A stretch of DNA of 64,000 nucleotides from Loxodes magnus. Taxonomy: Eukaryota > Ciliophora > Karyorelictea > Loxodida > Loxodidae. The notes under the pieces were generated by a model. It searched no databases, was not told the origin of the DNA, and saw only the letters and a list, made by a program, of their open reading frames with translations. The stretch's first letter is position 1. Every line of letters starts with the position of its first letter. Location of the stretch: positions 97,982 through 161,981 of the forward strand of contig CAMPDV010000879.1 of NCBI GenBank assembly GCA_946699065.1. Direction: 5' to 3'. Below, piece by piece: positions 40,172 through 50,875 of the stretch. The translations under genes and the position numbers were made by a program.

Positions 40172-40658
40172 TTAGACGGTGAGACTATGGGACGTCAAAA
40201 CAGGTACCTGTAAGACCATGAGTGGTCACAATAGTTCTGTATCATCTGTGGCTATATCCAGTGATTCAGAGTTCATCGTATCGGGAAGTCATGATTAGAC
40301 GGTGAGACTATGGGACGTCAAAACAGGTACCTGTAAGACCATGAGTGGTCACAATAGTTCTGTATCATCTGTGGCTATATCCAGTGATTCAGAGTTCATC
40401 GTATCGGGAAGTCATGATAAGACGGTGAGACTATGGGACGTCAAAACAGGTACCTGTAAGACCATGAGTGGTCACAATAGTTCTGTATCATCTGTGGCTA
40501 TATCCAGTTATTCAGAGTTCATCGTATCGGGAAGTAGAGATAAAACGGTGAGACTATGGGACGTCAAAACAGGTACCTGTAAGACCATGAGTGGTCACAA
40601 TAGTTCTGTATCATCTGTGGCTATATCCAGTGATTCAGAGTTCATCGTATCGGGAAGT
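40172..40658 (+). repeat. Family B insert (NSSVSSV type), second copy
   Basis: Same four-unit insert as 27,390-27,856 at an offset of 12,801: N-S-S-V-S-S-V-A units with H-D-stop, H-D-K and R-D-K. Confidence 0.85.
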
Positions 40659-42139
40659 GGAGATTATACGGTGAGACTATGGAACGTCAAGACAGGTACC
40701 TGTAAGACCATGAGTGGTCACACTAATTAGGTATTATCTGTGGCTATATCCAGTGATTCAGAGTTCATCGTATCGGGAAGTTCAGATAATACGGTGAGAC
40801 TATGGAACGTAAAGACAGGTACCTGTAAGACCATGAGTGGTCACACTAATTAGGTATTATCTGTGGCTATATCCAGTGATTCGGAGTTCATCGTATCGTG
40901 AAGTGCAGATTAGACGGTGAGACTATGGGACGTCAAGACAGGTACCTGTAAGACCATGAGTGGTCACACTAATGTTGTATATGCTGTGGCTATATCCAGT
41001 GATTCAGAGTTCATCGTATCGGGAAGTGGAGATAATACGGTGAGACTATGGAACGTCAAGACAGGTACCTGTAAGACCATGAGTGGTCACACTAGTTATG
41101 TATTATCTGTGGCTATATCCAGTGATTCAGAGTTCATCGTATCGGGAAGTGGAGATTAGACGGTGAGACTATGTGACGTCAAGACAGGTACCTGTAAGAC
41201 CATGAGTGGTCACACTAGTTATGTATTATCTGTGGCTATATCCAGTGATTCAGAGTTCATCGTATCGGGAAGTGCAGATTAGACGGTGAGACTATGGGAC
41301 GTCAAAACAGGTACCTGTAAGACCATGAGTGGTCACACAGATTGAGTATATGCAGTGGCTATATCCAGTGATTCAGAGTTCATCGTATCGGGAAGTGGAG
41401 ATTATACGGTGAGACTATGGAACGTCAAGACAGGTACCTGTAAGACCATGAGTGGTCACACTAATTAGGTATTATCTGTGGCTATATCCAGTGATTCAGA
41501 GTTCATCGTATCGGGAAGTTCAGATAATACGGTGAGACTATGGAACGTCAAGACAGGTACCTGTAAGACCATGAGTGGTCACACTAGTGTTGTATATTCT
41601 GTGGCTATATCCAGTGATTCAGAGTTCATCGTATCGGGAAGTTATGATTAGACGGTGAGACTATGGAACGTCAAGACAGGTACCTGTAAGACCATGAGTG
41701 GTCACACTAATTAGGTATTATCTGTGGCTATATCCAGTGATTCAGAGTTCATCGTATCGGGAAGTGCAGATTATACGGTGAGACTATGGAACGTCAAGAC
41801 AGGTACCTGTAAGACCATGAGTGGTCACACTAATGTTGTATTATCTGTGGCTATATCCAGTGATTCAGAGTTCATCGTATCGGGAAGTGGAGATTAGACG
41901 GTGAGACTATGGGACGTCAAGACAGGTACCTGTAAGACCATGAGTGGTCACACTAATGTTGTATTATCTGTGGCTATATCCAGTGATTCAGAGTTCATCG
42001 TATCGGGAAGTGCAGATTAGACGGTGAGACTATGGAACGTCAAGACAGGTACCTGTAAGACCATGAGTGGTCACATTAATGTTGTATATGCTGTGGCTAT
42101 ATCCAGTGATTCAGAGTTCATCGTATCGGGAAGTGGAGA
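40659..42139 (+). repeat. Family C block 2, right part
   Basis: T-N-V-V, T-S-Y-V and WN units; TGA at codon 23 recurs at 40,899-40,901. From about 41,581 to 42,070 the units differ from the left copy and instead resemble 39,241-39,700 (T-S-V-V-Y-S start). Confidence 0.85.
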
Positions 42140-42146
42140 TTAGACG

Positions 42147-42758
42147 GTGAGACTATGGGACGTCAAAACAGGTACCTGTAAGACCATGAGTGGTCACACT
42201 TATTCTGTATTATCTGTGGATATATCCAGTGATTCAGAGTTCATCGTATCGGGAAGTGGAGATAAGACGGTGAGACTATGGGACGTCAAGACAGGTACCT
42301 GTAAGACCATGAGTGGTCACACTAGTTCTGTATCATCTGTGGCTATATCCAGTGATTCAGAGTTCATCGTATCGGGAAGTAGAAATTATACGGTGAGACT
42401 ATGGGACGTCAAAACAGGTACCTGTAAGACCATGAGTGGTCACACTTATTCTGTATTATCTGTGGATATATCCAGTGATTCAGAGTTCATCGTATCGGGA
42501 AGTGGAGATAAGACGGTGAGACTATGGGACGTCAAAACAGGTACCTGTAAGACCATGAGTGGTCACACTAGTTCTGTATCATCTGTGGCTATATCCAGTG
42601 ATTCAGAGTTCATCGTATCGGGAAGTGGAGATAAAACGGTGAGACTATGGGACGTCAAAACAGGTACCTGTAAGACCATGAGTGGTCACACTAGTTCTGT
42701 ATCATCTGTGGCTATATCCAGTTATTCAGAGTTCATCGTATTAGTGAAGTGGAGATAA
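42147..42758 (+). CDS. WD40 open segment, 203 residues, ends by frameshift
   Basis: Sister of 29,346-29,957 at an offset of 12,801 with the same blade order and the same 1-base-longer variant at codons 22-24. One difference is AAG instead of AAA at codon 35 in one blade (near 42,290). Confidence 0.3.
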   Translation: MRLWDVKTGTCKTMSGHTYSVLSVDISSDSEFIVSGSGDKTVRLWDVKTGTCKTMSGHTSSVSSVAISSDSEFIVSGSRNYTVRLWDVKTGTCKTMSGHTYSVLSVDISSDSEFIVSGSGDKTVRLWDVKTGTCKTMSGHTSSVSSVAISSDSEFIVSGSGDKTVRLWDVKTGTCKTMSGHTSSVSSVAISSYSEFIVLVKWR

Positions 42759-43009
42759 AACGGTGAGACTATGGGACGTCAAAACAGGTACCTGTAAGAC
42801 CATGAGTGGTCACACACATTATGTATCATCTGTGGCTATATCCAGTGATTCAGAGTTCATCGTATCGGGAAGTGGAGATAATACGGTGAGACTATGGAAC
42901 GTCAAGACAGGTACCTGTAAGACCATGAGTGGTCACACTAGTTCTGTATCATCTGTGGCTATATCCAGTTATTCAGAGTTCATCGTATTAGTGAAGTGGA
43001 GATAAAACG

Positions 43010-43621
43010 GTGAGACTATGGGACGTCAAGACAGGTACCTGTAAGACCATGAGTGGTCACACTAGTTCTGTATCATCTGTGGCTATATCCAGTGATTCAG
43101 AGTTCATCGTATCGGGAAGTGGAGATAAAACGGTGAGACTATGGGACGTCAAAACAGGTACCTGTAAGACCATGAGTGGTCACACTAGTTCTGTATCATC
43201 TGTGGCTATATCCAGTGATTCAGAGTTCATCGTATCGGGAAGTGGAGATAAGACGGTGAGACTATGGGACGTCAAAACAGGTACCTGTAAGACCATGAGT
43301 GGTCACACTAGTTCTGTATCATCTGTGGCTATATCCAGTGATTCAGAGTTCATCGTATCGGGAAGTGGAGATAAGACGGTGAGACTATGGGACGTCAAAA
43401 CAGGTACCTGTAAGACCATGAGTGGTCACACACATTATGTATCATCTGTGGCTATATCCAGTGATTCAGAGTTCATCGTATCGGGAAGTCATGATTATAC
43501 GGTGAGACTATGGGACGTCAAAACAGGTACCTGTAAGACCATGAGTGGTCACAATAGTTCTGTATCATCTGTGGCTATATCCAGTGATTCAGAGTTCATC
43601 GTATCGGGAAGTCATGATTAG
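43010..43621 (+). CDS. WD40 open segment, 203 residues, family B
   Basis: Sister of 30,209-30,820 with the same blade order: TSS/G-D-K three times, THY/H-D-Y, NSS/H-D-TAG. Confidence 0.3.
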   Translation: MRLWDVKTGTCKTMSGHTSSVSSVAISSDSEFIVSGSGDKTVRLWDVKTGTCKTMSGHTSSVSSVAISSDSEFIVSGSGDKTVRLWDVKTGTCKTMSGHTSSVSSVAISSDSEFIVSGSGDKTVRLWDVKTGTCKTMSGHTHYVSSVAISSDSEFIVSGSHDYTVRLWDVKTGTCKTMSGHNSSVSSVAISSDSEFIVSGSHD

Positions 43622-43624
43622 ACG

Positions 43625-44113
43625 GTGAGACTATGGGACGTCAAAACAGGTACCTGTAAGACCATGAGTGGTCACAATAGTTCTGTATCATCTGTGGCTA
43701 TATCCAGTGATTCAGAGTTCATCGTATCGGGAAGTCATGATAAGACGGTGAGACTATGGGACGTCAAAACAGGTACCTGTAAGACCATGAGTGGTCACAA
43801 TAGTTCTGTATCATCTGTGGCTATATCCAGTTATTCAGAGTTCATCGTATCGGGAAGTAGAGATAAAACGGTGAGACTATGGGACGTCAAAACAGGTACC
43901 TGTAAGACCATGAGTGGTCACAATAGTTCTGTATCATCTGTGGCTATATCCAGTGATTCAGAGTTCATCGTATCGGGAAGTTTAGATAAAACGGTGAGAC
44001 TATGGGACGTCAAAACAGGTACCTGTAAGACCATGAGTGGTCACACTAGTTCTGTATCATCTGTGGCTATATCCAGTGATTCAGAGTTCATCGTATCGGG
44101 AAGTCATGATTAG
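43625..44113 (+). CDS. WD40 open segment, 162 residues, NSS type
   Basis: Sister of 30,824-31,312: NSS/H-D-K, NSS with SYSEF/R-D-K, NSS/L-D-K, TSS/H-D-TAG. Confidence 0.28.
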   Translation: MRLWDVKTGTCKTMSGHNSSVSSVAISSDSEFIVSGSHDKTVRLWDVKTGTCKTMSGHNSSVSSVAISSYSEFIVSGSRDKTVRLWDVKTGTCKTMSGHNSSVSSVAISSDSEFIVSGSLDKTVRLWDVKTGTCKTMSGHTSSVSSVAISSDSEFIVSGSHD

Positions 44114-44485
44114 ACGGTGAGACTATGGGACGTCAAAACAGGTACCTGTAAGACCATGAGTGGTCACACAGATTGAGTATATGCAGTGGCTATATCCAGT
44201 GATTCAGAGTTCATCGTATCGGGAAGTCATGATAAGACGGTGAGACTATATGACGTCAAAACAGGTACCTGTAAGACCATGAGTGGTCACAATAGTTCTG
44301 TATCATCTGTGGCTATATCCAGTTATTCAGAGTTCATCGTATCGGGAAGTAGAAATTATACGGTGAGACTATGGGACGTCAAAACAGGTACCTGTAAGAC
44401 CATGAGTGGTCACACTTATTCTGTATTATCTGTGGATATATCCAGTGATTCAGAGTTCATCGTATCGGGAAGTCATGATTAGACG

Positions 44486-45406
44486 GTGAGACTATGGGAC
44501 GTCAAGACAGGTACCTGTAAGACCATGAGTGGTCACAATAGTTCTGTATCATCTGTGGCTATATCCAGTGATTCAGAGTTCATCGTATCGGGAAGTGGAG
44601 ATAAGACGGTGAGACTATGGGACGTCAAAACAGGTACCTGTAAGACCATGAGTGGTCACACTAGTTCTGTATTATCTGTGGATATATCCAGTGATTCAGA
44701 GTTCATCGTATCGGGAAGTGATGATAAGACGGTGAGACTATGGGACGTCAAGACAGGTACCTGTAAGACCATGAGTGGTCACAATAGTTCTGTATCATCT
44801 GTGGCTATATCCAGTGATTCAGAGTTCATCGTATCGGGAAGTAGAAATTATACGGTGAGACTATGGGACGTCAAGACAGGTACCTGTAAGACCATGAGTG
44901 GTCACACTAGTTCTGTATCATCTGTGGCTATATCCAGTGATTCAGAGTTCATCGTATCGGGAAGTGGAGATAAGACGGTGAGACTATGGGACGTCAAAAC
45001 AGGTACCTGTAAGACCATGAGTGGTCACACTAGTTCTGTATCATCTGTGGCTATATCCAGTTATTCAGAGTTCATCGTATCGGGAAGTCATGATAAGACG
45101 GTGAGACTATATGACGTCAAAACAGGTACCTGTAAGACCATGAGTGGTCACACTAGTTCTGTATCATCTGTGGCTATATCCAGTGATTCAGAGTTCATCG
45201 TATCGGGAAGTAGAAATTATACGGTGAGACTATGGGACGTCAAAACAGGTACCTGTAAGACCATGAGTGGTCACAATAGTTCTGTATCATCTGTGGCTAT
45301 ATCCAGTGATTCAGAGTTCATCGTATCGGGAAGTGATGATAAGACGGTGAGACTATGGGACGTCAAGACAGGTACCTTTAAGACCATGAGTGGTCACACA
45401 GATTGA
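44486..45406 (+). CDS. Longest open segment: 306 residues, seven WD40 blades
   Basis: Between TAG at 44,480-44,482 and the T-D-TGA unit ending at 45,406, seven complete blades read without a stop: codons 25-27 are GDK, DDK, RNY, GDK, HDK, RNY, DDK. Codons 5-7 are NSS, TSS, NSS, TSS, TSS, TSS, NSS. The HDK blade has Tyr for Trp at codon 32 and Tyr at codon 16; the last blade has Phe for Cys at codon 39. Seven blades is the classical WD40 propeller, so this piece alone could fold, but its start is an internal GTG with nothing promoter-like before it. The open length may be chance in the low-stop mosaic block. Confidence 0.4.
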   Translation: MRLWDVKTGTCKTMSGHNSSVSSVAISSDSEFIVSGSGDKTVRLWDVKTGTCKTMSGHTSSVLSVDISSDSEFIVSGSDDKTVRLWDVKTGTCKTMSGHNSSVSSVAISSDSEFIVSGSRNYTVRLWDVKTGTCKTMSGHTSSVSSVAISSDSEFIVSGSGDKTVRLWDVKTGTCKTMSGHTSSVSSVAISSYSEFIVSGSHDKTVRLYDVKTGTCKTMSGHTSSVSSVAISSDSEFIVSGSRNYTVRLWDVKTGTCKTMSGHNSSVSSVAISSDSEFIVSGSDDKTVRLWDVKTGTFKTMSGHTD

Positions 45407-46327
45407 GTATATGCTGTGGCTATATCCAGTGATTCAGAGTTCATCGTATCGGGAAGTAGAGATAAGACGGTGAGACTATGGGACGTCAAGACAGGTACCT
45501 GTAAGACCATGAGTGGTCATAAAAGTTCTGTATTATCTGTGGCTATATCCAGTGATTCAGAGTTCATCGTATCGGGAAGTGATGATAAGACGGTGAGACT
45601 ATGGGACGTCAAGACAGGTACCTGTAAGACCATGAGTGGTCACACTAGTTGTGTATCATCTGTGGCTATATCCAGTGATTCAGAGTTCATCGTATCGGGA
45701 AGTCATGATTAGACGGTGAGACTATGGGACGTCAAAACAGGTACCTGTAAGACCATGAGTGGTCACAATAGTTCTGTATCATCTGTGGCTATATCCAGTG
45801 ATTCAGAGTTCATCGTATCGGGAAGTCATGATTAGACGGTGAGACTATGGGACGTCAAGACAGGTACCTGTAAGACCATGAGTGGTCACAATAGTTCTGT
45901 ATCATCTGTGGCTATATCCAGTGATTCAGAGTTCATCGTATCGGGAAGTCATGATAAGACGGTGAGACTATATGACGTCAAGACAGGTACCTTTAAGACC
46001 ATGAGTGGTCACACAGATTGAGTATATGCTGTGGCTATATCCAGTGATTCAGAGTTCATCGTATCGGGAAGTAGAGATAAGACGGTGAGACTATGGGACG
46101 TCAAGACAGGTACCTGTAAGACCATGAGTGGTCATAAAAGTTCTGTATTATCTGTGGCTATATCCAGTGATTCAGAGTTCATCGTATCGGGAAGTGATGA
46201 TAAGACGGTGAGACTATGGGACGTCAAGACAGGTACCTGTAAGACCATGAGTGGTCACACTAGTTGTGTATCATCTGTGGCTATATCCAGTGATTCAGAG
46301 TTCATCGTATCGGGAAGTCATGATTAG
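45348..46327 (+). repeat. 5-unit tandem duplication (615 bp) in the mosaic block
   Basis: The segment 45,416-45,712 recurs at 46,031-46,327 with identical variant order, including the T-S-C-V-S-S start and H-D-stop end. Confidence 0.82.
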
Positions 46328-46330
46328 ACG

Positions 46331-46819
46331 GTGAGACTATGGGACGTCAAAACAGGTACCTGTAAGACCATGAGTGGTCACAATAGTTCTGTATCATCTG
46401 TGGCTATATCCAGTGATTCAGAGTTCATCGTATCGGGAAGTAGAAATTATACGGTGAGACTATGGGACGTCAAGACAGGTACCTGTAAGACCATGAGTGG
46501 TCACAATAGTTCTGTATCATCTGTGGCTATATCCAGTGATTCAGAGTTCATCGTATCGGGAAGTCATGATAAGACGGTGAGACTATATGACGTCAAAACA
46601 GGTACCTGTAAGACCATGAGTGGTCACACACATTATGTATCATCTGTGGCTATATCCAGTGATTCAGAGTTCATCGTATCGGGAAGTCATGATTATACGG
46701 TGAGACTATGGGACGTCAAAACAGGTACCTGTAAGACCATGAGTGGTCACACTAGTTGTGTATCATCTGTGGCTATATCCAGTGATTCAGAGTTCATCGT
46801 ATCGGGAAGTCATGATTAG
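46331..46819 (+). CDS. WD40 open segment, 162 residues, mosaic
   Basis: Blades NSS/R-N-Y, NSS/H-D-K (Tyr 32), THY/H-D-Y, TSC/H-D-TAG. The T-S-C start (TGT at codon 7) is confined to the mosaic block. Confidence 0.28.
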   Translation: MRLWDVKTGTCKTMSGHNSSVSSVAISSDSEFIVSGSRNYTVRLWDVKTGTCKTMSGHNSSVSSVAISSDSEFIVSGSHDKTVRLYDVKTGTCKTMSGHTHYVSSVAISSDSEFIVSGSHDYTVRLWDVKTGTCKTMSGHTSCVSSVAISSDSEFIVSGSHD

Positions 46820-46822
46820 ACG

Positions 46823-47275
46823 GTGAGACTATGGGACGTCAAAACAGGTACCTGTAAGACCATGAGTGGTCACAATAGTTCTGTATCATCTGTGTCTATA
46901 TCCAGTGATTCAGAGTTCATCGTATCGGGAAGTCATGATTATACGGTGAGACTATGGGACGTCAAAACAGGTACCTGTAAGACCATGAGTGGTCACACAC
47001 ATTATGTATCATCTGTGTCTATATCCAGTGATTCAGAGTTCATCGTATCGGGAAGTAGAGATAAAACGGTGAGACTATGGGACGTCAAAACAGGTACCTG
47101 TAAGACCATGAGTGGTCACACACATTATGTATCATCTGTGGCTATATGCAGTTATTCAGAGTTCATCGTATCGGGAAGTAGAAATTATACGGTGAGACTA
47201 TGGGACGTCAAAACAGGTACCTGTAAGACCATGATTGGTCACACACATTATGTATCATGTGGATATATCCAGTGA
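46823..47275 (+). CDS. WD40 open segment, 150 residues, ends by a 2-base deletion
   Basis: Blades NSS/H-D-Y, THY/R-D-K, THY/R-N-Y, with Ser at codon 12 in two blades, Cys at codon 14 and Ile at codon 2. A 2-base deletion at 47,257-47,260 (codons 9-10) shifts the frame to TGA at 47,273-47,275. Confidence 0.28.
   Translation: MRLWDVKTGTCKTMSGHNSSVSSVSISSDSEFIVSGSHDYTVRLWDVKTGTCKTMSGHTHYVSSVSISSDSEFIVSGSRDKTVRLWDVKTGTCKTMSGHTHYVSSVAICSYSEFIVSGSRNYTVRLWDVKTGTCKTMIGHTHYVSCGYIQ
47257..47260 (+). other. 2-base deletion variant at codons 9-10 (three copies)
   Basis: TCATGTGG replaces TCATCTGTGG, shifting the frame. The same deletion occurs at about 48,854 and 49,714. Two of the three (47.26 and 49.71 kb) also share Cys 14 and Ile 2 in the adjacent units, showing copying of a block. 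Confidence 0.85.
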
Positions 47276-48050
47276 TTCAGAGTTCATCGTATCGGGAAGT
47301 CATGATTAGACGGTGAGACTATGGGACGTCAAAACAGGTACCTGTAAGACCATGAGTGGTCACACTAGTTCTGTATCATCTGTGGCTATATCCAGTGATT
47401 CAGAGTTCATCGTATCGGGAAGTGGAGATAAGACGGTGAGACTATGGGACGTCAAAACAGGTACCTGTAAGACCATGAGTGGTCACACTAGTTGTGTATC
47501 ATCTGTGGCTATATCCAGTGATTCAGAGTTCATCGTATCGGGAAGTGGAGATAAGACGGTGAGACTATGGGACGTCAAAACAGGTACCTGTAAGACCATG
47601 AGTGGTCACAATAGTTCTGTATCATCTGTGGCTATATCCAGTGATTCAGAGTTCATCGTATCGGGAAGTCATGATTAGACGGTGAGACTATGGGACGTCA
47701 AAACAGGTACCTGTAAGACCATGAGTGGTCACACACATTATGTATCATCTGTGGCTATATCCAGTGATTCAGAGTTCATCGTATCGGGAAGTCATGATAA
47801 GACGGTGAGACTATATGACGTCAAAACAGGTACCTGTAAGACCATGAGTGGTCACAATAGTTCTGTATCATCTGTGAATATATCCAGTGATTCAGAGTTC
47901 ATCGTATCGGGAAGTAGAAATTATACGGTGAGACTATGGGACGTCAAAACAGGTACCTGTAAGACCATGAGTGGTCACACTTATTCTGTATTATCTGTGG
48001 ATATATCCAGTGATTCAGAGTTCATCGTATCGGGAAGTCATGATTAGACG

Positions 48051-48785
48051 GTGAGACTATGGGACGTCAAGACAGGTACCTGTAAGACCATGAGTGGTCA
48101 CAATAGTTCTGTATCATCTGTGGCTATATCCAGTGATTCAGAGTTCATCGTATCGGGAAGTGGAGATAAGACGGTGAGACTATATGACGTCAAAACAGGT
48201 ACCTGTAAGACCATGAGTGGTCACACACATTATGTATCATCTGTGGCTATATCCAGTTATTCAGAGTTCATCGTATCGGGAAGTAGAAATTATACGGTGA
48301 GACTATGGGACGTCAAAACAGGTACCTGTAAGACCATGAGTGGTCACACTAGTTGTGTATCATCTGTGGCTATATCCAGTGATTCAGAGTTCATCGTATC
48401 GGGAAGTTTAGATAAAACGGTGAGACTATATGACGTCAAAACAGGTACCTGTAAGACCATGAGTGGTCACACACATTATGTATCATCTGTGGCTATATCC
48501 AGTTATTCAGAGTTCATCGTATCGGGAAGTAGAAATTATACGGTGAGACTATGGGACGTCAAAACAGGTACCTGTAAGACCATGAGTGGTCACACTAGTT
48601 GTGTATCATCTGTGGCTATATCCAGTGATTCAGAGTTCATCGTATCGGGAAGTGGAGATAAGACGGCGAGACTATGGGACGTCAAAACAGGTACCTGTAA
48701 GACCATGAGTGGTCACACTAGTTCTGTATCATCTGTGGCTATATCCAGTGATTCAGAGTTCATCGTATCGGGAAGTCATGATTAG
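48051..48785 (+). CDS. WD40 open segment, 244 residues, mosaic
   Basis: Second-longest piece, almost six blades: NSS/G-D-K, THY/R-N-Y, TSC/L-D-K, THY/R-N-Y, TSC/G-D-K, TSS/H-D-TAG. Two blades have Tyr at codon 32, and one has Ala for Val at codon 29 (GCG near 48,667). A 2-unit pattern (THY/R-N-Y then TSC) is repeated at 246 bases. Confidence 0.35.
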   Translation: MRLWDVKTGTCKTMSGHNSSVSSVAISSDSEFIVSGSGDKTVRLYDVKTGTCKTMSGHTHYVSSVAISSYSEFIVSGSRNYTVRLWDVKTGTCKTMSGHTSCVSSVAISSDSEFIVSGSLDKTVRLYDVKTGTCKTMSGHTHYVSSVAISSYSEFIVSGSRNYTVRLWDVKTGTCKTMSGHTSCVSSVAISSDSEFIVSGSGDKTARLWDVKTGTCKTMSGHTSSVSSVAISSDSEFIVSGSHD

Positions 48786-50875
48786 ACGGTGAGACTATGG
48801 GACGTCAAAACAGGTACCTGTAAGACCATGAGTGGTCACACACATTATGTATCATGTGGCTATATCCAGTGATTCAGAGTTCATCGTATCGGGAAGTGGA
48901 GATAAGACGGTGAGACTATGGGACGTCAAAACAGGTACCTGTAAGACCATGAGTGGTCACACACATTATGTATCATCTGTGTCTATATCCAGTGATTCAG
49001 AGTTCATCGTATCGGGAAATTGAGATAAGACGGTGAGACTATATGACGTCAAAACAGGTACCTGTAAGACCATGAGTGGTCACAATAGTTCTGTATCATC
49101 TGTGGCTATATCCAGTTATTCAGAGTTCATCGTATCGGGAAGTCATGATAAGACGGTGAGACTATATGACGTCAAAACAGGTACCTGTAAGACCATGAGT
49201 GGTCACACTAGTTCTGTATCATCTGTGGCTATATCCAGTGATTCAGAGTTCATCGTATCGGGAAGTGATGATAAGACGGTGAGACTATGGGACGTCAAGA
49301 CAGGTACCTGTAAGACCATGAGTGGTCATAAAAGTTCTGTATTATCTGTGGATATATCCAGTGATTCAGAGTTCATCGTATCGGGAAGTGATGATAAGAC
49401 GGTGAGACTATGGGACGTCAAGACAGGTACCTGTAAGACCATGAGTGGTCACACAGATTGAGTATATGCTGTGTCTATATCCAGTGATTCAGAGTTCATC
49501 GTATCGGGAAGTAGAGATAAAACGGTGAGACTATGGGACGTCAAAACAGGTACCTGTAAGACCATGAGTGGTCACACACATTATGTATCATCTGTGGCTA
49601 TATGCAGTTATTCAGAGTTCATCGTATCGGGAAGTAGAAATTATACGGTGAGACTATGGGACGTCAAAACAGGTACCTGTAAGACCATGATTGGTCACAC
49701 ACATTATGTATCATGTGGATATATCCAGTGATTCAGAGTTCATCGTATCGGGAAGTAGAAATTATACGGTGAGACTATGGGACGTCAAGACAGGTACCTG
49801 TAAGACCATGAGTGGTCACACTAGTTGTGTATCATCTGTGGCTATATCCAGTGATTCAGAGTTCATCGTATCGGGAAGTCATGATTAGACGGTGAGACTA
49901 TGGGACGTCAAAACAGGTACCTGTAAGACCATGAGTGGTCACAATAGTTCTGTATCATCTGTGGCTATATCCAGTGATTCAGAGTTCATCGTATCGGGAA
50001 GTAGAAATTATACGGTGAGACTATGGGACGTCAAGACAGGTACCTGTAAGACCATGAGTGGTCACAATAGTTCTGTATCATCTGTGGCTATATCCAGTGA
50101 TTCAGAGTTCATCGTATCGGGAAGTCATGATAAGACGGTGAGACTATGGGACGTCAAGACAGGTACCTGTAAGACCATGAGTGGTCACACAGATTGAGTA
50201 TATGATGTGGATATATCCAGTTATTCAGAGTTCATCGTATCGGGAAGTTGAGATAAGACGGTGAGACTATGGGACGTCAAGACAGGTACCTGTAAGACCA
50301 TGAGTGGTCACACTAGTTCTGTATCATCTGTGGATATATCCAGTGATTCAGAGTTCATCGTATCGGGAAGTTTAGATAAGACGGTGAGACTATGGGACGT
50401 CAAGACAGGTACCTGTAAGACCATGAGTGGTCACACTTATTCTGTATTATCTGTGAATATATCCAGTGATTCAGAGTTCATCGTATCGGGAAGTTGAGAT
50501 AAGACGGTGAGACTATGGGACGTCAAGACAGGTACCTGTAAGACCATGAGTGGTAACACTTATTCTGCATTATCTGTGGCTATATCCAGTGATTCAGAGT
50601 TCATCGTATCGGGAAGTTGAGATAAGACGGTGAGACTATGGGACGTCAAGACAGGTACCTGTAAGACCATGAGTGGTCACACTTATTCTGTATTATCTGT
50701 GGCTATATCCAGTGATTCAGAGTTCATCGTATCGGGAAGTTGAGATAAGACGGTGAGACTATGGGACGTCAAGACAGGTACCTGTAAGACCATGAGTGGT
50801 CACACTTATTCTGTATTATCTGTGAATATATCCAGTGATTCAGAGTTCATCGTATCGGGAAGTTGAGATAAGACG

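Larger units (their letters stand above)
31672..44472 (+). repeat. Large tandem duplication, right copy (about 104 units)
   Basis: Partner of 19,124-31,671. It differs by two extra units near 36.8-37.0 kb, six homopolymer insertions not present in the left copy, and patches of replaced units at 32.65-33.44 and 41.58-42.07 kb. Order and spacing are otherwise kept, so the duplication is recent relative to unit diversification. Confidence 0.85.
42140..44472 (+). repeat. Family B block 4
   Basis: Second copy of 29,335-31,671 at an offset of 12,801, including both units with the 1-base-longer codon 22-24 variant (42,741 and 42,990). It diverges from the left copy at about 44,472, the right end of the large duplication. 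Confidence 0.88.
44473..50230 (+). repeat. Fine mosaic of families A and B
   Basis: A and B variants alternate almost unit by unit. N-S-S, T-H-Y and T-S-C starts occur with G-D-K, R-N-Y, H-D-K and H-D-Y. Codon 32 is TAT (Tyr) in many units (for example near 45,110, 45,970, 46,585, 47,814, 48,184, 48,427). Stop density is the lowest of the window, so the longest open pieces are here. Three units share a 2-base deletion at codons 9-10. Two rare variants, TGC at codon 14 and ATT at codon 2, occur together at about 47.15-47.24 and 49.60-49.69 kb. Confidence 0.85.
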
